Assembly (NCBI GenBank): GCA_030077755.1
Contig: JAQJZZ010000021.1
Location: forward strand, 1-64,000
DNA length: 64,000 nucleotides
DNA from: Filosporella fistucella
Lineage: Eukaryota > Ascomycota > Leotiomycetes > Helotiales
Direction: 5' to 3'
Part shown: one piece after another, positions 8,761 to 20,500 of the stretch
Layout of the letters: the number at the start of each line of letters is the position of its first letter
Position numbering within the stretch: the first letter of the stretch is position 1
Program-made: the position numbers and the translations under genes
Notes under the pieces: model-generated
What the model was told of the DNA's origin: nothing
What the model saw: the letters and a program-made list of their open reading frames with translations, nothing else
Database searches by the model: none

Positions 8761-11289
8761 ATGGAGAACGCACTGGACATTCGATCTGAGAGCACTGCTC
8801 TTACCGCTGGCACAACATTTCGGAATGCGCAAGAGGTAAAGGATTACCTTGCGGGTGTACCAGAACAAGACAGGTATGAGGTTGAGGCAGGCATTCTTCA
8901 GGACATGCTACGGTACCACGAAAGGGCATCAGATATGATTGAGGAAGTGTTCTTGTTTGTGCAGGAAGGGGGAGCTTACCGGACACACATATCGGAGGAC
9001 GAGTTTACTGGCAGATGGGCACAGGCACTATCGATCATTGAGGAAAATAAGAAGAGACGGGACCGAACGCATGAGGCAAAGAAGGCCATATGCAATAGGT
9101 GGAAGGATGACAGTGTTGCAAAATGGTTGGACGAAGCAAACTACTCGCTGAATTTCCTTCACGCATGTAGAAAGCTGGCTCGACTTGCTGGTAGCTTGGA
9201 GCAATCAGTGCGACTGGTGAACATTGCAGCAGTTCGACGCCTCACTGGTGGAAAGAAATGGGCCAAGCCAGTCAAGGGTCTCACGTCTGGTGATTTTGAT
9301 GAAGCATGGAAGATTCGGAACGAAAAGGTGGAGGAAATTTCTTTGCGGCAGGCACGAGAGCTAGGAATGACCTTTGGCGTTTGCGGATTTCTGGAAGAGA
9401 TTGGTGCAGGAACGATCGAAGAACCTGTCCCAGAAGACCCGATGCAGCTGGACAGTGATGATAGTGGCAGAGAAATTTCACCCCGCCCGGCGGGTCAAAA
9501 TTCACCAGTTCCAGGTGCGAATCTTGAAAGTGGCGGTCGGGCTCTCAGATCCAAAGGAATTCGCATGCCACAAGAGGAAGCGGAGGAATACGGTATGGTT
9601 CCAGGACCCATGGATGATCTGGATGAAGAAGAAATGGACGATGCGGAGGAAGAACTAGCGAATGGCGGGGAAGATGATGAGGATATACAGGCAGTGAGCA
9701 GCCAGTGCCGCTGCACAAAAGATGTTACGGAGGGCTGGAAAATTGCGGTGAAAAAGAAGAGGGCACTTGGGATTGTGATTGGGATGAAGCTACTGGCTAA
9801 GATGCACACTTTTGAAAAGGTCTGCTTTCCACATGGACGGCTCATGGCAGGACAAATTGGGCTCTGTACTAAACGCTTGGATCGACCTCTTTTGGACTAT
9901 CGGTTGAAATACGTGCTGGATCACTGCTTGGATATCGGAAAACTGAAGACTGATGAGGCGACATATCAATGGTTTCGAGTTGCGAGTCGACCACCAAGAC
10001 CTTCCGATGGACTGGGCCCCTATAAGTTCTTCCACGATAAGCAGGGAACCGATTTTGCTTTTGATCAGGAAAAGATATTGAATGCTTGGGACCCCACGAT
10101 TCTTCCTAGATGGAAGGCTGACGGATCCGTCGTTACCCCGCTCTTTGATTGGTGGTTCCAGAACCCGGAGTTGAAGAAACAGATGTTGGATGAGTTTGAT
10201 ATGTACCGCTGGCATCTTCGAGAAATTAATGGTCGCAAGAATATTGGCTGGCTAAGAAACATGTTCTACTCGATCGCTCAGCAGTTGATGCGCCAAGATC
10301 ATGCCTACTACATGCTATACGCGGCACTGAGACCTGATGCTACATGGCGCTTGGTTAGCTACCCCTACTATGCGAAGTATTGTGTTCCTGGAGATGGTAC
10401 TTACTTTTGTCATATCGATCTCAACATACCAGACTTGCTGGCCAAGCAGCGTGGCGTACACATGATTCAAGGAACAGTATCGATGGATGAAGAGGACGAT
10501 GAGAATTGCACATTCTTTCTGCCTGGAATGCAGCACAAGCTAGGAGAATGGTGGGATCGCGTAGTTGCTCGAGGACAGGCTACAGATGGGTTTGTTCATC
10601 GGATCACTGACCAGCTTTTTACCAAAGAAGACGCCAAAGTTCTAGGATTGGAGGGCTGGAGGAACGTACCCTGCAGGCCAGGAGACGCGAGAATCACGTT
10701 GCCATCGATACCCCATGGTGCTACCGGTCCTACCACAAAGGTGCGACGTACGATGCTTCCCTGGTTTGTGGGCATACAGGATGATGAGGAGAACTTGGAA
10801 GTGACTGAGGGAGGCACTTGGCGTATGCTATCCGAGTCGCACAGAGATCAGACTGCTCCAATGGCTACGCCATCCGGGCTAGCTAATAGATACGGCGCTA
10901 CACCCTTCAGATTTCCTGCAAGCTTTGAATTAGGGGGTTTAGGGGCCTTGTCTGATGCTCTCGTGTGTCGCAGACGCTGGAGCTCACCTGCAGTTTTAAA
11001 GGAGAGGAACATATTGCTGGGTGACGATAGGGAAGCTGCTCACAGATTTATTATAGAAGGACGTGAGAGAGCTGCGCGTGTGGCTTTGGCTTTATACAGG
11101 GATATGATAGAGGAGGAGAAGCGTGTGTTCAAGGAGAAGTCGTTCTATTTTCACTTAGAGCGATCTCGTGCTTCCGGAACTCCCATGCCTGAGGTTGAGC
11201 CAGATGTGGATATATTGGATAAAGGGGTTTTGACGGAGGCCTATAGGGAGGGTCTTTACTTTGCAGAGGATTGGAACGTGGAGAAGTAG
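8761..11289 (+). CDS. Retrotransposon-borne protein with PhyH-like 2OG-Fe(II) dioxygenase signature
   Basis: 842 residues, starting at ATG 8761 in a strong context. Residues 1-~215 are mostly charged and probably helical; ~220-315 form an acidic, low-complexity linker (DDLDEEEMDDAEEEL). The C-terminal half holds a possible double-stranded beta-helix: CHIDLNIPDLL supplies His551 and Asp553 (HxD), FLPGMQHKLGEWW resembles the family's PGSH strand, and IPHGATGPTT supplies His652, followed by Arg660-Arg661. HxD, a His ~99 residues later, then an Arg ~8 residues on is the iron and 2-oxoglutarate binding pattern of phytanoyl-CoA dioxygenase (PhyH) relatives. Substrate unknown; acting on DNA, RNA or chromatin would suit an element-encoded protein but is speculation. 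Its stop codon is one base before the 3' LTR. Palindrome copy 4 lies inside it. Confidence 0.72.
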   Translation: MENALDIRSESTALTAGTTFRNAQEVKDYLAGVPEQDRYEVEAGILQDMLRYHERASDMIEEVFLFVQEGGAYRTHISEDEFTGRWAQALSIIEENKKRRDRTHEAKKAICNRWKDDSVAKWLDEANYSLNFLHACRKLARLAGSLEQSVRLVNIAAVRRLTGGKKWAKPVKGLTSGDFDEAWKIRNEKVEEISLRQARELGMTFGVCGFLEEIGAGTIEEPVPEDPMQLDSDDSGREISPRPAGQNSPVPGANLESGGRALRSKGIRMPQEEAEEYGMVPGPMDDLDEEEMDDAEEELANGGEDDEDIQAVSSQCRCTKDVTEGWKIAVKKKRALGIVIGMKLLAKMHTFEKVCFPHGRLMAGQIGLCTKRLDRPLLDYRLKYVLDHCLDIGKLKTDEATYQWFRVASRPPRPSDGLGPYKFFHDKQGTDFAFDQEKILNAWDPTILPRWKADGSVVTPLFDWWFQNPELKKQMLDEFDMYRWHLREINGRKNIGWLRNMFYSIAQQLMRQDHAYYMLYAALRPDATWRLVSYPYYAKYCVPGDGTYFCHIDLNIPDLLAKQRGVHMIQGTVSMDEEDDENCTFFLPGMQHKLGEWWDRVVARGQATDGFVHRITDQLFTKEDAKVLGLEGWRNVPCRPGDARITLPSIPHGATGPTTKVRRTMLPWFVGIQDDEENLEVTEGGTWRMLSESHRDQTAPMATPSGLANRYGATPFRFPASFELGGLGALSDALVCRRRWSSPAVLKERNILLGDDREAAHRFIIEGRERAARVALALYRDMIEEEKRVFKEKSFYFHLERSRASGTPMPEVEPDVDILDKGVLTEAYREGLYFAEDWNVEK
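9482..9494. repeat. Recurrent GC palindrome, copy 4 (within the dioxygenase-like ORF)
   Basis: The same 13-mer, preceded by GAAATTTCAC. Here the protein frame reads SPRPAGQ rather than TPPGG, so conservation is not explained by peptide sequence. Confidence 0.8.
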
Positions 11290-11290
11290 G

Positions 11291-11538
11291 TGTGGAACAG
11301 TCAAGGGGCGACTGTTCTTGGGGGAGGACGTATGTGGTGGGGTTGAAGCCCCGTGATTTTAGGTCATGTGTTTTACCGGTAGATAGTTTTTCCGCTCCGG
11401 TGCTCACTTCACATATAGTGTAGCCCGAGCATAACTTAATAATGTAATCCTTCTTCTTCTTTCAAATACCACCCCTATTATTTTGGTTATTGTGTTGTTT
11501 ATCGTGCACTCAGACGGCACACTTCCTATCCCTTCACA
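11291..11538 (+). repeat. 3' LTR of the retrotransposon
   Basis: Starts TGTGGAACAG and ends CTTCACA, giving TG...CA ends with TGTG/CACA inverted repeats. Its last 189 bp match 1-189. A purine-rich stretch interrupted by one T (GGAGAAGTAGG, 11280-11290) precedes it and overlaps the stop codon of the upstream ORF. The next five bases, ATACT (11539-11543), are the predicted target-site duplication. Confidence 0.93.
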
Positions 11539-11637
11539 ATACTTAATAATATTATAATTCAAACGTCTTTATAATATACCTATCCCTTACCCAAAAATAT
11601 TATATGAGCATTGGCCCATATAACAACCATTATAATA
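11539..11637 (-). repeat. RIP-degraded gypsy LTR fragment, target of the intact element
   Basis: This stretch is close to the reverse complement of about 17138-17240, part of the 389-bp LTR at 17124-17512. It is therefore an inverted fragment of that LTR family, broken on the left by the intact retrotransposon and joined on the right to copia coding relics. Confidence 0.75.
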
Positions 11638-12311
11638 TTAAAGAATATCAAGGGATAATAGGGAGCTTATTATATCTAGTATTAGGCACTAGGCCCGATA
11701 TAGCTTATTTAATTATTAAATTAATTAGATATGCCAATAACCTTAATAAAGAATACTTTATAGCTATTAAAAGAATATTAAGATATTTAAAAGGAATTAT
11801 TAATTATTCTATTAAATATGAGAATAATAATATTAATAGCCATTATATAAGCGGCTATTGTAACGCAGATTATGCCGGAAATATTAATACGGCTAAATCT
11901 ATTACGGGTTATATATTTTATTTAGCTAATAGGCCTATATTATAGCGTTTTAAATTACAATCTATAATAGCACAAAGCATTACAGAAGCTGAATATATAG
12001 CTATAAACGCTGCTACCAAAGAAGCCATTTATATAATAAGCCTATTAAAAGAATTAGGCTTTTATAAGCAAAAGAAATTCCCTTTATATACGGATAATAA
12101 CGGAGCTTTATTATTAGGATATAATCCTATATATTATGAGAGAACAAAGCATATAGCCGTTAAATATTACTATATAAGAAATCTTATATTAGAAGGAATA
12201 ATAGATTTAATATATATTCCTATTAATAAACAAAAAGCTAATGGATTAACTAAGGCTTTAAAAAAGATTAAATATAAAAACTTCTTAAAAGAGCTTAATT
12301 TCATAAGCTAA
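11604..12311 (+). pseudogene. Ty1/copia polyprotein relic (RT end and RNase H)
   Basis: Copia sequence proper starts near 11637 (the ATG at 11604 lies in LTR-derived DNA). It reads GIIGSLLYLVLGTRPDIAYL, then ILRYLKGI and GYCNADYAGN, the standard end of copia reverse transcriptase entering RNase H. A TAG at 11943-11945 interrupts it where a Trp codon is expected, a G-to-A change. The same frame then continues through SITEAEYIAI, TDNNGALLL and RTKHIAVKYY to TAA 12309-12311, covering the rest of RNase H. Codons are pushed strongly towards A and T. Protease, integrase and most of RT are missing to the left. Confidence 0.85.
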
Positions 12312-12356
12312 AAATAATAAGCTTAAATAATTTCTTAAGTACTTATTAAGAGGGCG

Positions 12357-12914
12357 TGTTAGATTTATAATTATTAACTTTTTTAAAAAAAAATTTAAAA
12401 GTTTTTTCAAAAAGGAGAAAACCTTTTAAGAAAAGATTTCTCATAATCTAACCGTAATAAGTTACTATAAAATTATATATAAGCTTATTAATATTATAAT
12501 TACTTATATTATAAGTTATAGCTTCCTATTACGGCTTAGCGTCTTTATATAAATACTTTTAGGTTATTTGGATTTTGGAAAGTTTTAATAGCTTTGGATT
12601 TCTAATCAATTAGCTAAATTGACGTAATGTATTACGCGTTCTTATATGTGATTATTAATTAATAATATCACATAGCTTATAATATTATTAATATTAATAG
12701 TGGATTTCTAATCAATAAAATCTACTAGAATAAATTATTTGAATATTTAAATTGAGTTAATTCTTGTATTTAAGAATTAAGTAAAAAGTCAAGTAAAAAA
12801 TATACTTATTATTATTATTCCTTATTAATAAGCCTCATAGCTTAAGCGATACTTCCACCCTCCTTTAATATAATAAAGGTTTCCCCTTATATTATTATAT
12901 TTTATATCTTATAA
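12357..12914 (+). repeat. Copia-type LTR, RIP-degraded (3' LTR of the adjacent relic)
   Basis: Begins TGTTAGATTTATAATTATTA after a short purine run (AAGAGGGCG), 45 bp past the RNase H stop. A close copy in the same orientation lies at 28289-28854. The right edge is placed where the copies stop matching, so it is approximate. Confidence 0.75.
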
Positions 12915-15900
12915 TACTTAATAAGCCTATCTATAATAATAAGGATAAAGTCATATACTTTATTTATAATTAATTCTTTAAAAGGAGGAAGTTTTATTAT
13001 AAAGTCTTAAGTAATGGACTTTTATAATTATAAAGGGATCTCTAATAATTTTAGCATTTTATATAAGGCATATTTAAATAACTTATTTTATATATAAGTA
13101 TTATATAAGATAATTACTTTTTTTACCATTTTCCTTATTCTTAAAAAGTAATAATCCGTAAATATCCTTTTTATTATCTTATATATACCCTAATATCCAT
13201 AAGCCGAAAGGCTATAATATTTAATAATAAATTTTTTCTTAAGCGTTAGCGGTATAAATATTTTGCTATTATATAATAGGATCCTATCCTTAAGCGAGAA
13301 TTATCCTTATAAAATGTTTAAATCCTATTTATCCTTATTCTTTTAATATGCCTATTATAAGTACTTATCCCAAGGGCTTATGCTTAGCTTGGCGAGTGCT
13401 ATTAGCTTTATCTTATTATATATTAGAGTATTTCCCTCTTTCTTAAGTATTATATAAGACACGTATATTTTATTTTTTAAATATTTGGGTTTCCTATTAA
13501 GGGCGTTGGCCCTAGCATTCTTTAATCCTTTAATATAAGAAATTTATAAATTAATAATAGCTAAAGTTTTTACTTATTATATTTATTATTTATTTAATTC
13601 CTTTATAATAATAAAGTAAATTAGATTCTTATGGTTTATTAATACTTATATTTAATATAATGCACTTTTTAAGTATATTCTCTATTCCTTATAAGCGTTT
13701 ATAATTGCTAATAATTCTTTATTATAAATCTTATAATTAAGTTTTGCTAATAATAACTTATGGGAATAATAAGCGATTAGTTACTATTTGCCTTACTTAT
13801 TAAGCTAGCTTAATATAGCTTTAATAGCATAATTTAATAAATCCGTTTTAATCCTAATTGGTTTTTAAAGGTTATAAGTAATAAGAACTAGGGCTTTTAT
13901 AAAAGCTTTCTTAAGTTTTTTAAAGCTCTTATTAGCCTTATTACTTTATTTAAAGGTTAAATCCTTCTTGATTAATTCTATTAATAGCATAGCTATCTCG
14001 GAATATCCCTTAATAAACCTTTAATAATAGTTTGCAAATCCTAAAAATCCTTATATGTTTTTTATATAAATTAATGGTTTTTATTTAAGTATTTTCTCGA
14101 CTTTTATAGGATTTATCTATAATCCGTTTATTATTATAATAAATCTTAAGAAGGTTACTTTGGTTTTATAAAAGAAATACTTTTTTGATTTAAGTTTAAA
14201 CTTTATTTCCTTAAGTGCTTTTAATATTTCCCTTATATTCTTAATATATTATTGCTAAGTTTTTAAGTATATTAAAATATCGTCTAAGTATATAATATAA
14301 TACACGTCTAATAAATATAATAATATGTGGTTTATAATCCTTTATATTATTATTAAGGCATTAATTAGCCTAAAGGGCATAATTAAATATTTATATAATT
14401 CCTATAGGGTTTTAAATATAATTTTTTACTCATTTCCTTCCTTGATCTTAATAAGGTTAAAAGCCCCTCTTAAGTCAAGCTAAGTAAATATTTGTGAGAC
14501 GTATAAATGGGAGGCAATTCAACGAGTAGAATAAGTTATATTCCAGTACGAGACTAAACTCTGGCCTTTTGGAATGCCAGAGTTGGACTATTTAAGGGGT
14601 GCCTAAGGGGTTCCTGTGAACTGCCGAACATAACCGAATAGTCGAGGTCATGTGAAACTACAATTCCAATTATATACCTGACAAGATTTTAGTTCCTTAT
14701 AAGCGATTCCTTAAGTTATTTGCTAATAGTAATAGGAACTTGTCTTTAATAATAATCTTAATAAGTTTTTAATAATTGATATAAAGTCTTTTAATTTTAT
14801 TATTTTTTGACACGTATAATAATAGGCTTATTGCCAGTAACTTAAATGCCTTAATAAATCCTTTCTTTAAATTATTATTAATATATTCCTAAAGTATCCT
14901 TTAATCATTTATTAATAGTTTATAAATTAGTCTTAAGGGTAATACCTTTCCTTTTATAATCTTAATCCTATAATCCTATGGTTTATGCTTTAATAAAGCC
15001 TTTAGACCCTTTTTATTTATAAATAATTATTTAAATTCTCTATATTCCGCTAATATTTTATTTAATAATAAATCCTAGGATTAATATTTTAGCTCTTTTA
15101 TGGAAGTGATATAAACTTCTTATTAATTAAGTTTTAAGTTCTTGCGTTTAACTTATAATGTCTTATTATATAAGCAATTTTTAAGGACTATTATCCTTGC
15201 CTTTTAATTAATAATAGGTCCATGCTATTTTAATTATAATAACCCGAGGATAATTTAATGCTAATTAATCTTAATAATATTAAATTATATTTCCTCTTTA
15301 TATTTATCTTATATTCTTATAATCGTAGGTATTATAGCTATATTAATTAACTCTCCTTAGTTATTAATTAAAGATCCATTAATTATTATTAGTAAATATA
15401 ATTCCTTAATAACCCTAATTTATATATTAATAAGTAATATTATTTTTAGTGATATAAAGTTTCTTATAGCGCTAAAGTTAATTATTGCTTTAATTAGTGT
15501 TTTATTTCCTTATAAATATATATTAAGGTATAATTATTTCCCTTTTATTTTTTTTATTATATATAGCTATTATTTAAAATTATTTAATTCCGGTATATTT
15601 TATTTTTAGACCTTTTAGCTTTTATTTACTTTTTAAATCTTAATACCTATTTGCTAATTATAAGTATTTATTTATATTTGGGTATCCGGGTTTAAATATA
15701 TAATTTAATAGGTTTATCTTATTAAAAGTATTAGACCTATTAATCCCTTAATAATCCTTTCTTTATAAATTGTTTCTATGGCTTTATTTTGCTAAATACG
15801 GTCCTTTATATCTTATTTGCATAATATTTAATAGTTATAAAATTATAGGGCTAGGGGTTTTGGCTAGGTAAGACTAGTTTAATAGGTATTATATACTTGG

Positions 15901-17123
15901 TTTTATGCCTTATATCCGTGGAAATTCATTTATAATATTCCTTTTTTATTAATATTAATTATCCTTTAAAACGTTTCTTAGGCTAATTCTCTTAATTTGA
16001 CTTTAAATGGTTCCTTAAATATAATTATTTTATTATTTTTAATCCCGATTATCCGCTATTCTCGGCTTTAATAAATTAGAATATCCTTCCTCTAAATTAC
16101 TTCTTATAATTCTCTTACTTAAGGATCTTCCTAATAAATCTTTAAATTAATTTAATACTTAGCAATATGCTAATCCTCTCTTTTAGCGTATTAAACTCCT
16201 TTATTAAACGCTTTATATTTGATTCCTTATTCTTTATCTTATATATTAGGCTTTAATTAAGTATTAATCTTGGCTTCCTTTAATTATTCCTTTATTATTT
16301 AATAAATCTCGGGTTATTATTTAATAATATAAGCTTTTCTAGGCCTTATAGGTTTCTTAATACTTATAGTATTATATGCTCCTTTAATAGCAGCACTTGC
16401 CAACTTTTTACTCTTTTATGAATTCTTCTTTTGGTTTTTTTTATAAGCAAAGGCCTTATACCCCGGAAGTTTATACTTAAAGCAAAGCCCTTCCTTTTTA
16501 CGTTTTTTTATAACTTTTAAAGAAGGCTTCTTATTTTAGGGTTAAAAGGCGGCATTTAGTTATATAGGCTAAGGCTAATAATTCTTGCTCTTCTTAAAAA
16601 GCTTTTATTACTATTTAAACCTATGAGAATAATATCCCTTTTTTTTTTAATAATCTTTTATATAACCGGTTATTAATCTTAATAAACTAATCTATTAATT
16701 TCTATAAATCTAATGCCTTATCTTAGCGTAAAAGCTTATCCTTAACATTATTCTTTAACCCCTTATAAAATTAGGCTATAAGGGCATTATTATTTTAACT
16801 AATACGCCTTATATGCTATTAGAATTTTATAATATAAGTAAAAGCTATTCCTTATTATTATAACCCTTAAAGTCTCTTCTTAATTAACTTTTCTTTATTC
16901 ATATTCCTAAATACTTTAAAGAATTTCTTTTTAAACCTATTAAAGGTAGAGAATATTTCCTTTATAGCTTTATCCTATTTTTTAAATTTTAATCCATAAT
17001 TAAAATAATCCTTTTAAGCTATTTCCACCTAATTAAACGCGGCTTTAATAAGGAAGAAAGTTACTTAAAGAACTTTTTTTAAATTGGCCTTAAATTAATC
17101 CTTATTAAACTTAATATATATAG
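12915..17123 (-). mobile_element. Ty3/gypsy relic A, RIP-degraded, minus strand
   Basis: Parallels about 18985-22400 of relic B at lower identity. On the minus strand near 14270-14305 it still reads YYIIYLDDILIY, the RT catalytic box, but stops in all frames prevent expression. It begins exactly where the copia LTR ends, so its 3' end was lost. A foreign solo LTR interrupts it at 14493-14683. The right-most few hundred bases, expected to hold gag, do not clearly match relic B, so the two may be different subfamilies. There is no functional gene here. Confidence 0.75.
14493..14683. repeat. Young solo LTR inserted in relic A
   Basis: 191 bp, TGTGAGACG ... CCTGACA, with normal base composition inside very AT-rich DNA. 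Flanks are ATATT (14488-14492) and AGATT (14684-14688), a 5-bp target duplication with one difference. The corresponding place in relic B (near 20560) lacks it and reads ATATC. I do not recognise the parent family. Confidence 0.72.
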
Positions 17124-17512
17124 TGCATTAAGTATAATGGTTGCTATATGGGCCAATGCTCATATAAGGATTTTGGGTAAGGGATAGGTATATTATAAAG
17201 ACGTTTTAATTACAATATTATTAAGTATAAAGAATATTATTAAAGTTAAGCATAAAGCTCTTATTTAATAGCAGAAGTGCTAGTCTTATATAAAACCCTT
17301 ATTCTTAATTAGATTTATAAATCCCTTAAGGTTAAATCCATAAATCCCTTAGGATTAAATCCGTGGATCCTCCTTTACTATCTCGCTTATAGGGATCCGG
17401 GGATCCATTACGTGACCTTTCCTCGTGACTTCCCTTATGCGGTTCTTAAAACTATTAAAAGACGGCGTATTCTTTATCCTATTCTTATAATAAGCCCGTG
17501 ATTATAATATTA
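17124..17512 (-). repeat. Gypsy LTR, left copy (389 bp)
   Basis: Matches 23262-23650 along its whole length; both copies are 389 bp. Plus-strand text begins TGCATTAAGTATAATGG and ends GTGATTATAATATTA. Together they bound relic B, and this copy also abuts relic A. Confidence 0.8.
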
Positions 17513-20500
17513 TCCCCCTTTTAGGTCTAGCGTAGTCCCTTACGCTTATATTATAATTAAAATCCCAATGGCTATTAATAGCCATCTTTTTTAAATATTA
17601 TATCTTTTTAATAAAATAATAATGCTTTAAGTAAGGCTTAAAAGAAAAAGAAAGAATATATCGCCCTCGCCTTATATATTAAAAAGTCTGCTTGCTTGGC
17701 TATTCCTTATTTATATTATTATAGCTTTATATAGCATTATTTTTTAAACCTCTCCATTTCTTAATATTATTTCAAATACGTGCATATAAAGCAAAAGCAT
17801 TATTATAATAATAGCGGTTATTATAAGATTAAGTCCGGTCTTATTTATTATTTCATATATAATAAAACGATTCCCCGGAAACCCCTTCTTATTCCTCCCC
17901 TAAAACCCATATAAGTTTTAGAGCCCTTAGGGCTATTCTTTAATAACTGGTTTCCCGCCTTTAGGCTCAAGGCTCTTGCTTTTATTTCCTTTAATGCTAT
18001 AGCTTTGCCTAATCTTTTTAATAAGGCCTTTTAAGTAAACCTAAACTTTAATAAAATTTATTAAGGAGTTTAAGATAATAAAGGTTTAACTTAGGTTCTT
18101 ATATATTTTTTAAATATGGGTAATTCTTTTATTTAATTAAATTTTTAATTATTTTATTAATTATTTTATAATTTAAGATTTCCTTTATTTTATACTTAGC
18201 GAATAGGTTAATTAGTTTAATCTTAATATTAAGAATAGGTAATGCCCTTAATAATATTAATTTAAGGAAGGAAATATGGAATATTAAATATATTTTTATA
18301 TTCTTAAGTAGCTAAAATTAATAATTTATTAATCCTTTAACCTTAATAATTTTAAATAGTCTTAATTTCTTATGATTTAATTTATTACTTAGCCGCTTTA
18401 TTTAAATATTATAATAAATTAAATAAACTTTATTCCCTTCTTTAAGTATAAGTTCCATATTATATCCTTTATTATAATAAGACGCTAATCTTTTCGCGAA
18501 GAATCATATATCCTTTATAAGTTTTTAACATAGCGATTTTAATTAATTTACTTGCATGATAGCCTCTTTAGCTATAACCGAAGTCGGCTTAGGTGTTTTA
18601 TAAGCTATTAGGTTATAGCTATAATTGGCATAAAACGGTGAGACCTAAGTTATCTCTATGCTCGCGCTATTATATGCAAATTGCGTAATAAGGAGCATCT
18701 TTACCTAGTTATCCTATTAATAATTTATATAATATTATAAATATATTCCTATTATCTGGTTTAGGCATTCCATTTAACTATTTATTTATAAGTAAAACGA
18801 TATTAATAGTTTATGCTTTATTTCAAGTAATATAATGAGTATTATTTAGAATTTTAAAGTAAAGAGCTTATTTTAATCTAAAATAATTTTTTTTAATATC
18901 TTATAATTGGCGATAATAACTTTTATAAATATATAAGCCAAATCCTCGGCTATACTTGCTTTTAAGTATAATATTATATATATATACTTAATAAGCCTAT
19001 TTATAATAATAAGAATAGAGTTATATACCTTATTTATAACTAATTCTTTAAAAGGAGGAAATTTAATTATAAAGTCCTAAGTAATAAACTTTTATAATTA
19101 TAAAGGCGTTTCCGGTAATTTTAATATATCCTTTAAGGCTTATCGGGAAGACTTATTCCAAATGCAAGTATTATATATAATAATAATTTCTTTAATCATT
19201 TTCCTTATTCCTAAAAAATAATAATCCGTAATTATCCTTTCTATTATTTTAAAGGTATTCTAATATCCATAAGCCGATAGGCTATAATATTTAATAATAA
19301 ATTCCTTTCTAAGTGCCGGTGGCATAAATACCCGATTATTATATAATAAGATTCCATTTTTAAGTATAAATTATCCTTATATAATTTTGGCGTTTCATTT
19401 ATCCTTATTCCTTTAATATTTATTTTATAGGCGCTTATCCTAAGGGCCTATGCTTAGCTTAGCAAGTACCGCTAATTCCATTTTATTATATATTAGGGAT
19501 TCTCCTTCTTCCTTAAATATCGCGTGAAAAACGTGCGTCTTATTCTTAAGGTATTCTGGTTTTTGGCTAAGGGCATTCGCCTTAATATTTTTTATTCCTT
19601 TTATATAGGAAATGCATAAATTAATAATAGCTAGAGTTTTTACCTATTATACTTATTATTTATTTAATTCCTTTATTATAATAAAATAAATTAAGTTTTT
19701 ATAATTTATTAATATTTAAACCAGGTTAAATATACCCTTTAAATATATCCTCTATTCCTTATAAGCATTTATAATTGCTAAGAGTTCTTTATTATAAATC
19801 TTATAATTTAGTTTTATTATTAATAATTTATAAGAATAATAAGCGACTAATTATTATCTTCCTTACTTATTAGGCTAATTAAGCATAGCTCTAATAATAT
19901 AATTGGAAGAGTCTATTTTAACCCTAATTAATAATTAGGGTTTATAAGTAATTAGGACCGGGGCCTTTATAAATATTTTCTTAAGTTTTATAAAGCTTTA
20001 ATTTGCCTTATCATTTTATTTAAAGGTTAGGTCCTTTTTTATTAACTCGGTTAGTAGGGCTATTATATCCGAATAACTTTTAATAAACCTCTTATAATAA
20101 TTAATAAACCCTAAAAAGGATTATACGTCCTTTATATAGGTTAATTCCTCCTAATTAAGGATTATTTATATTTTGGCTGGGTCCATTTTAAGTTTATTAA
20201 TATTAATAATAAACCTAAGAAAAGTTACCTCCATTTTATAAAAGAAATACTTTTTTAGCTTAAGTTTAAAATCGGCTAACTTGAGTATAAATAATATTAC
20301 TTAAATATCCTTAATATATTATTAGGCGTTTTTAAAGTATATTAATATATTATTTAGGTATATAATATAATATACGTTTAATAAATGCGAGAGGATATTA
20401 TTTATAACCCTCTATATAGTAGCTAGGGCATTAATTAGCCTAAAAGGCATAATTTAATACTTATATAGCCCTTATAGCGTTTAGAATGCTATTTTTTATT

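Larger units (their letters stand above)
1..11538 (+). mobile_element. Ty3/gypsy-type LTR retrotransposon with two extra 3' genes
   Basis: Positions 1-189 are repeated without a visible difference at 11350-11538. The right copy begins TGTGGAACAG at 11291 and ends CTTCACA, so the LTR is about 248 bp and roughly 60 bp of the left LTR lie before the window. Inside are a primer-binding site, gag-protease, pol in the -1 frame, an antisense ORF (6799-8130) and a dioxygenase-like ORF (8761-11289). All ORFs are open and base composition is ordinary, unlike the RIP-damaged DNA to the right, so the insertion is recent. The order RT, RNase H, integrase places it in Ty3/gypsy. The full element is about 11.6 kb against the usual 5-7 kb; the excess is the 4.7 kb between pol and the 3' LTR. 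Its right flank is an old, degraded gypsy LTR, so it is nested. Confidence 0.93.
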
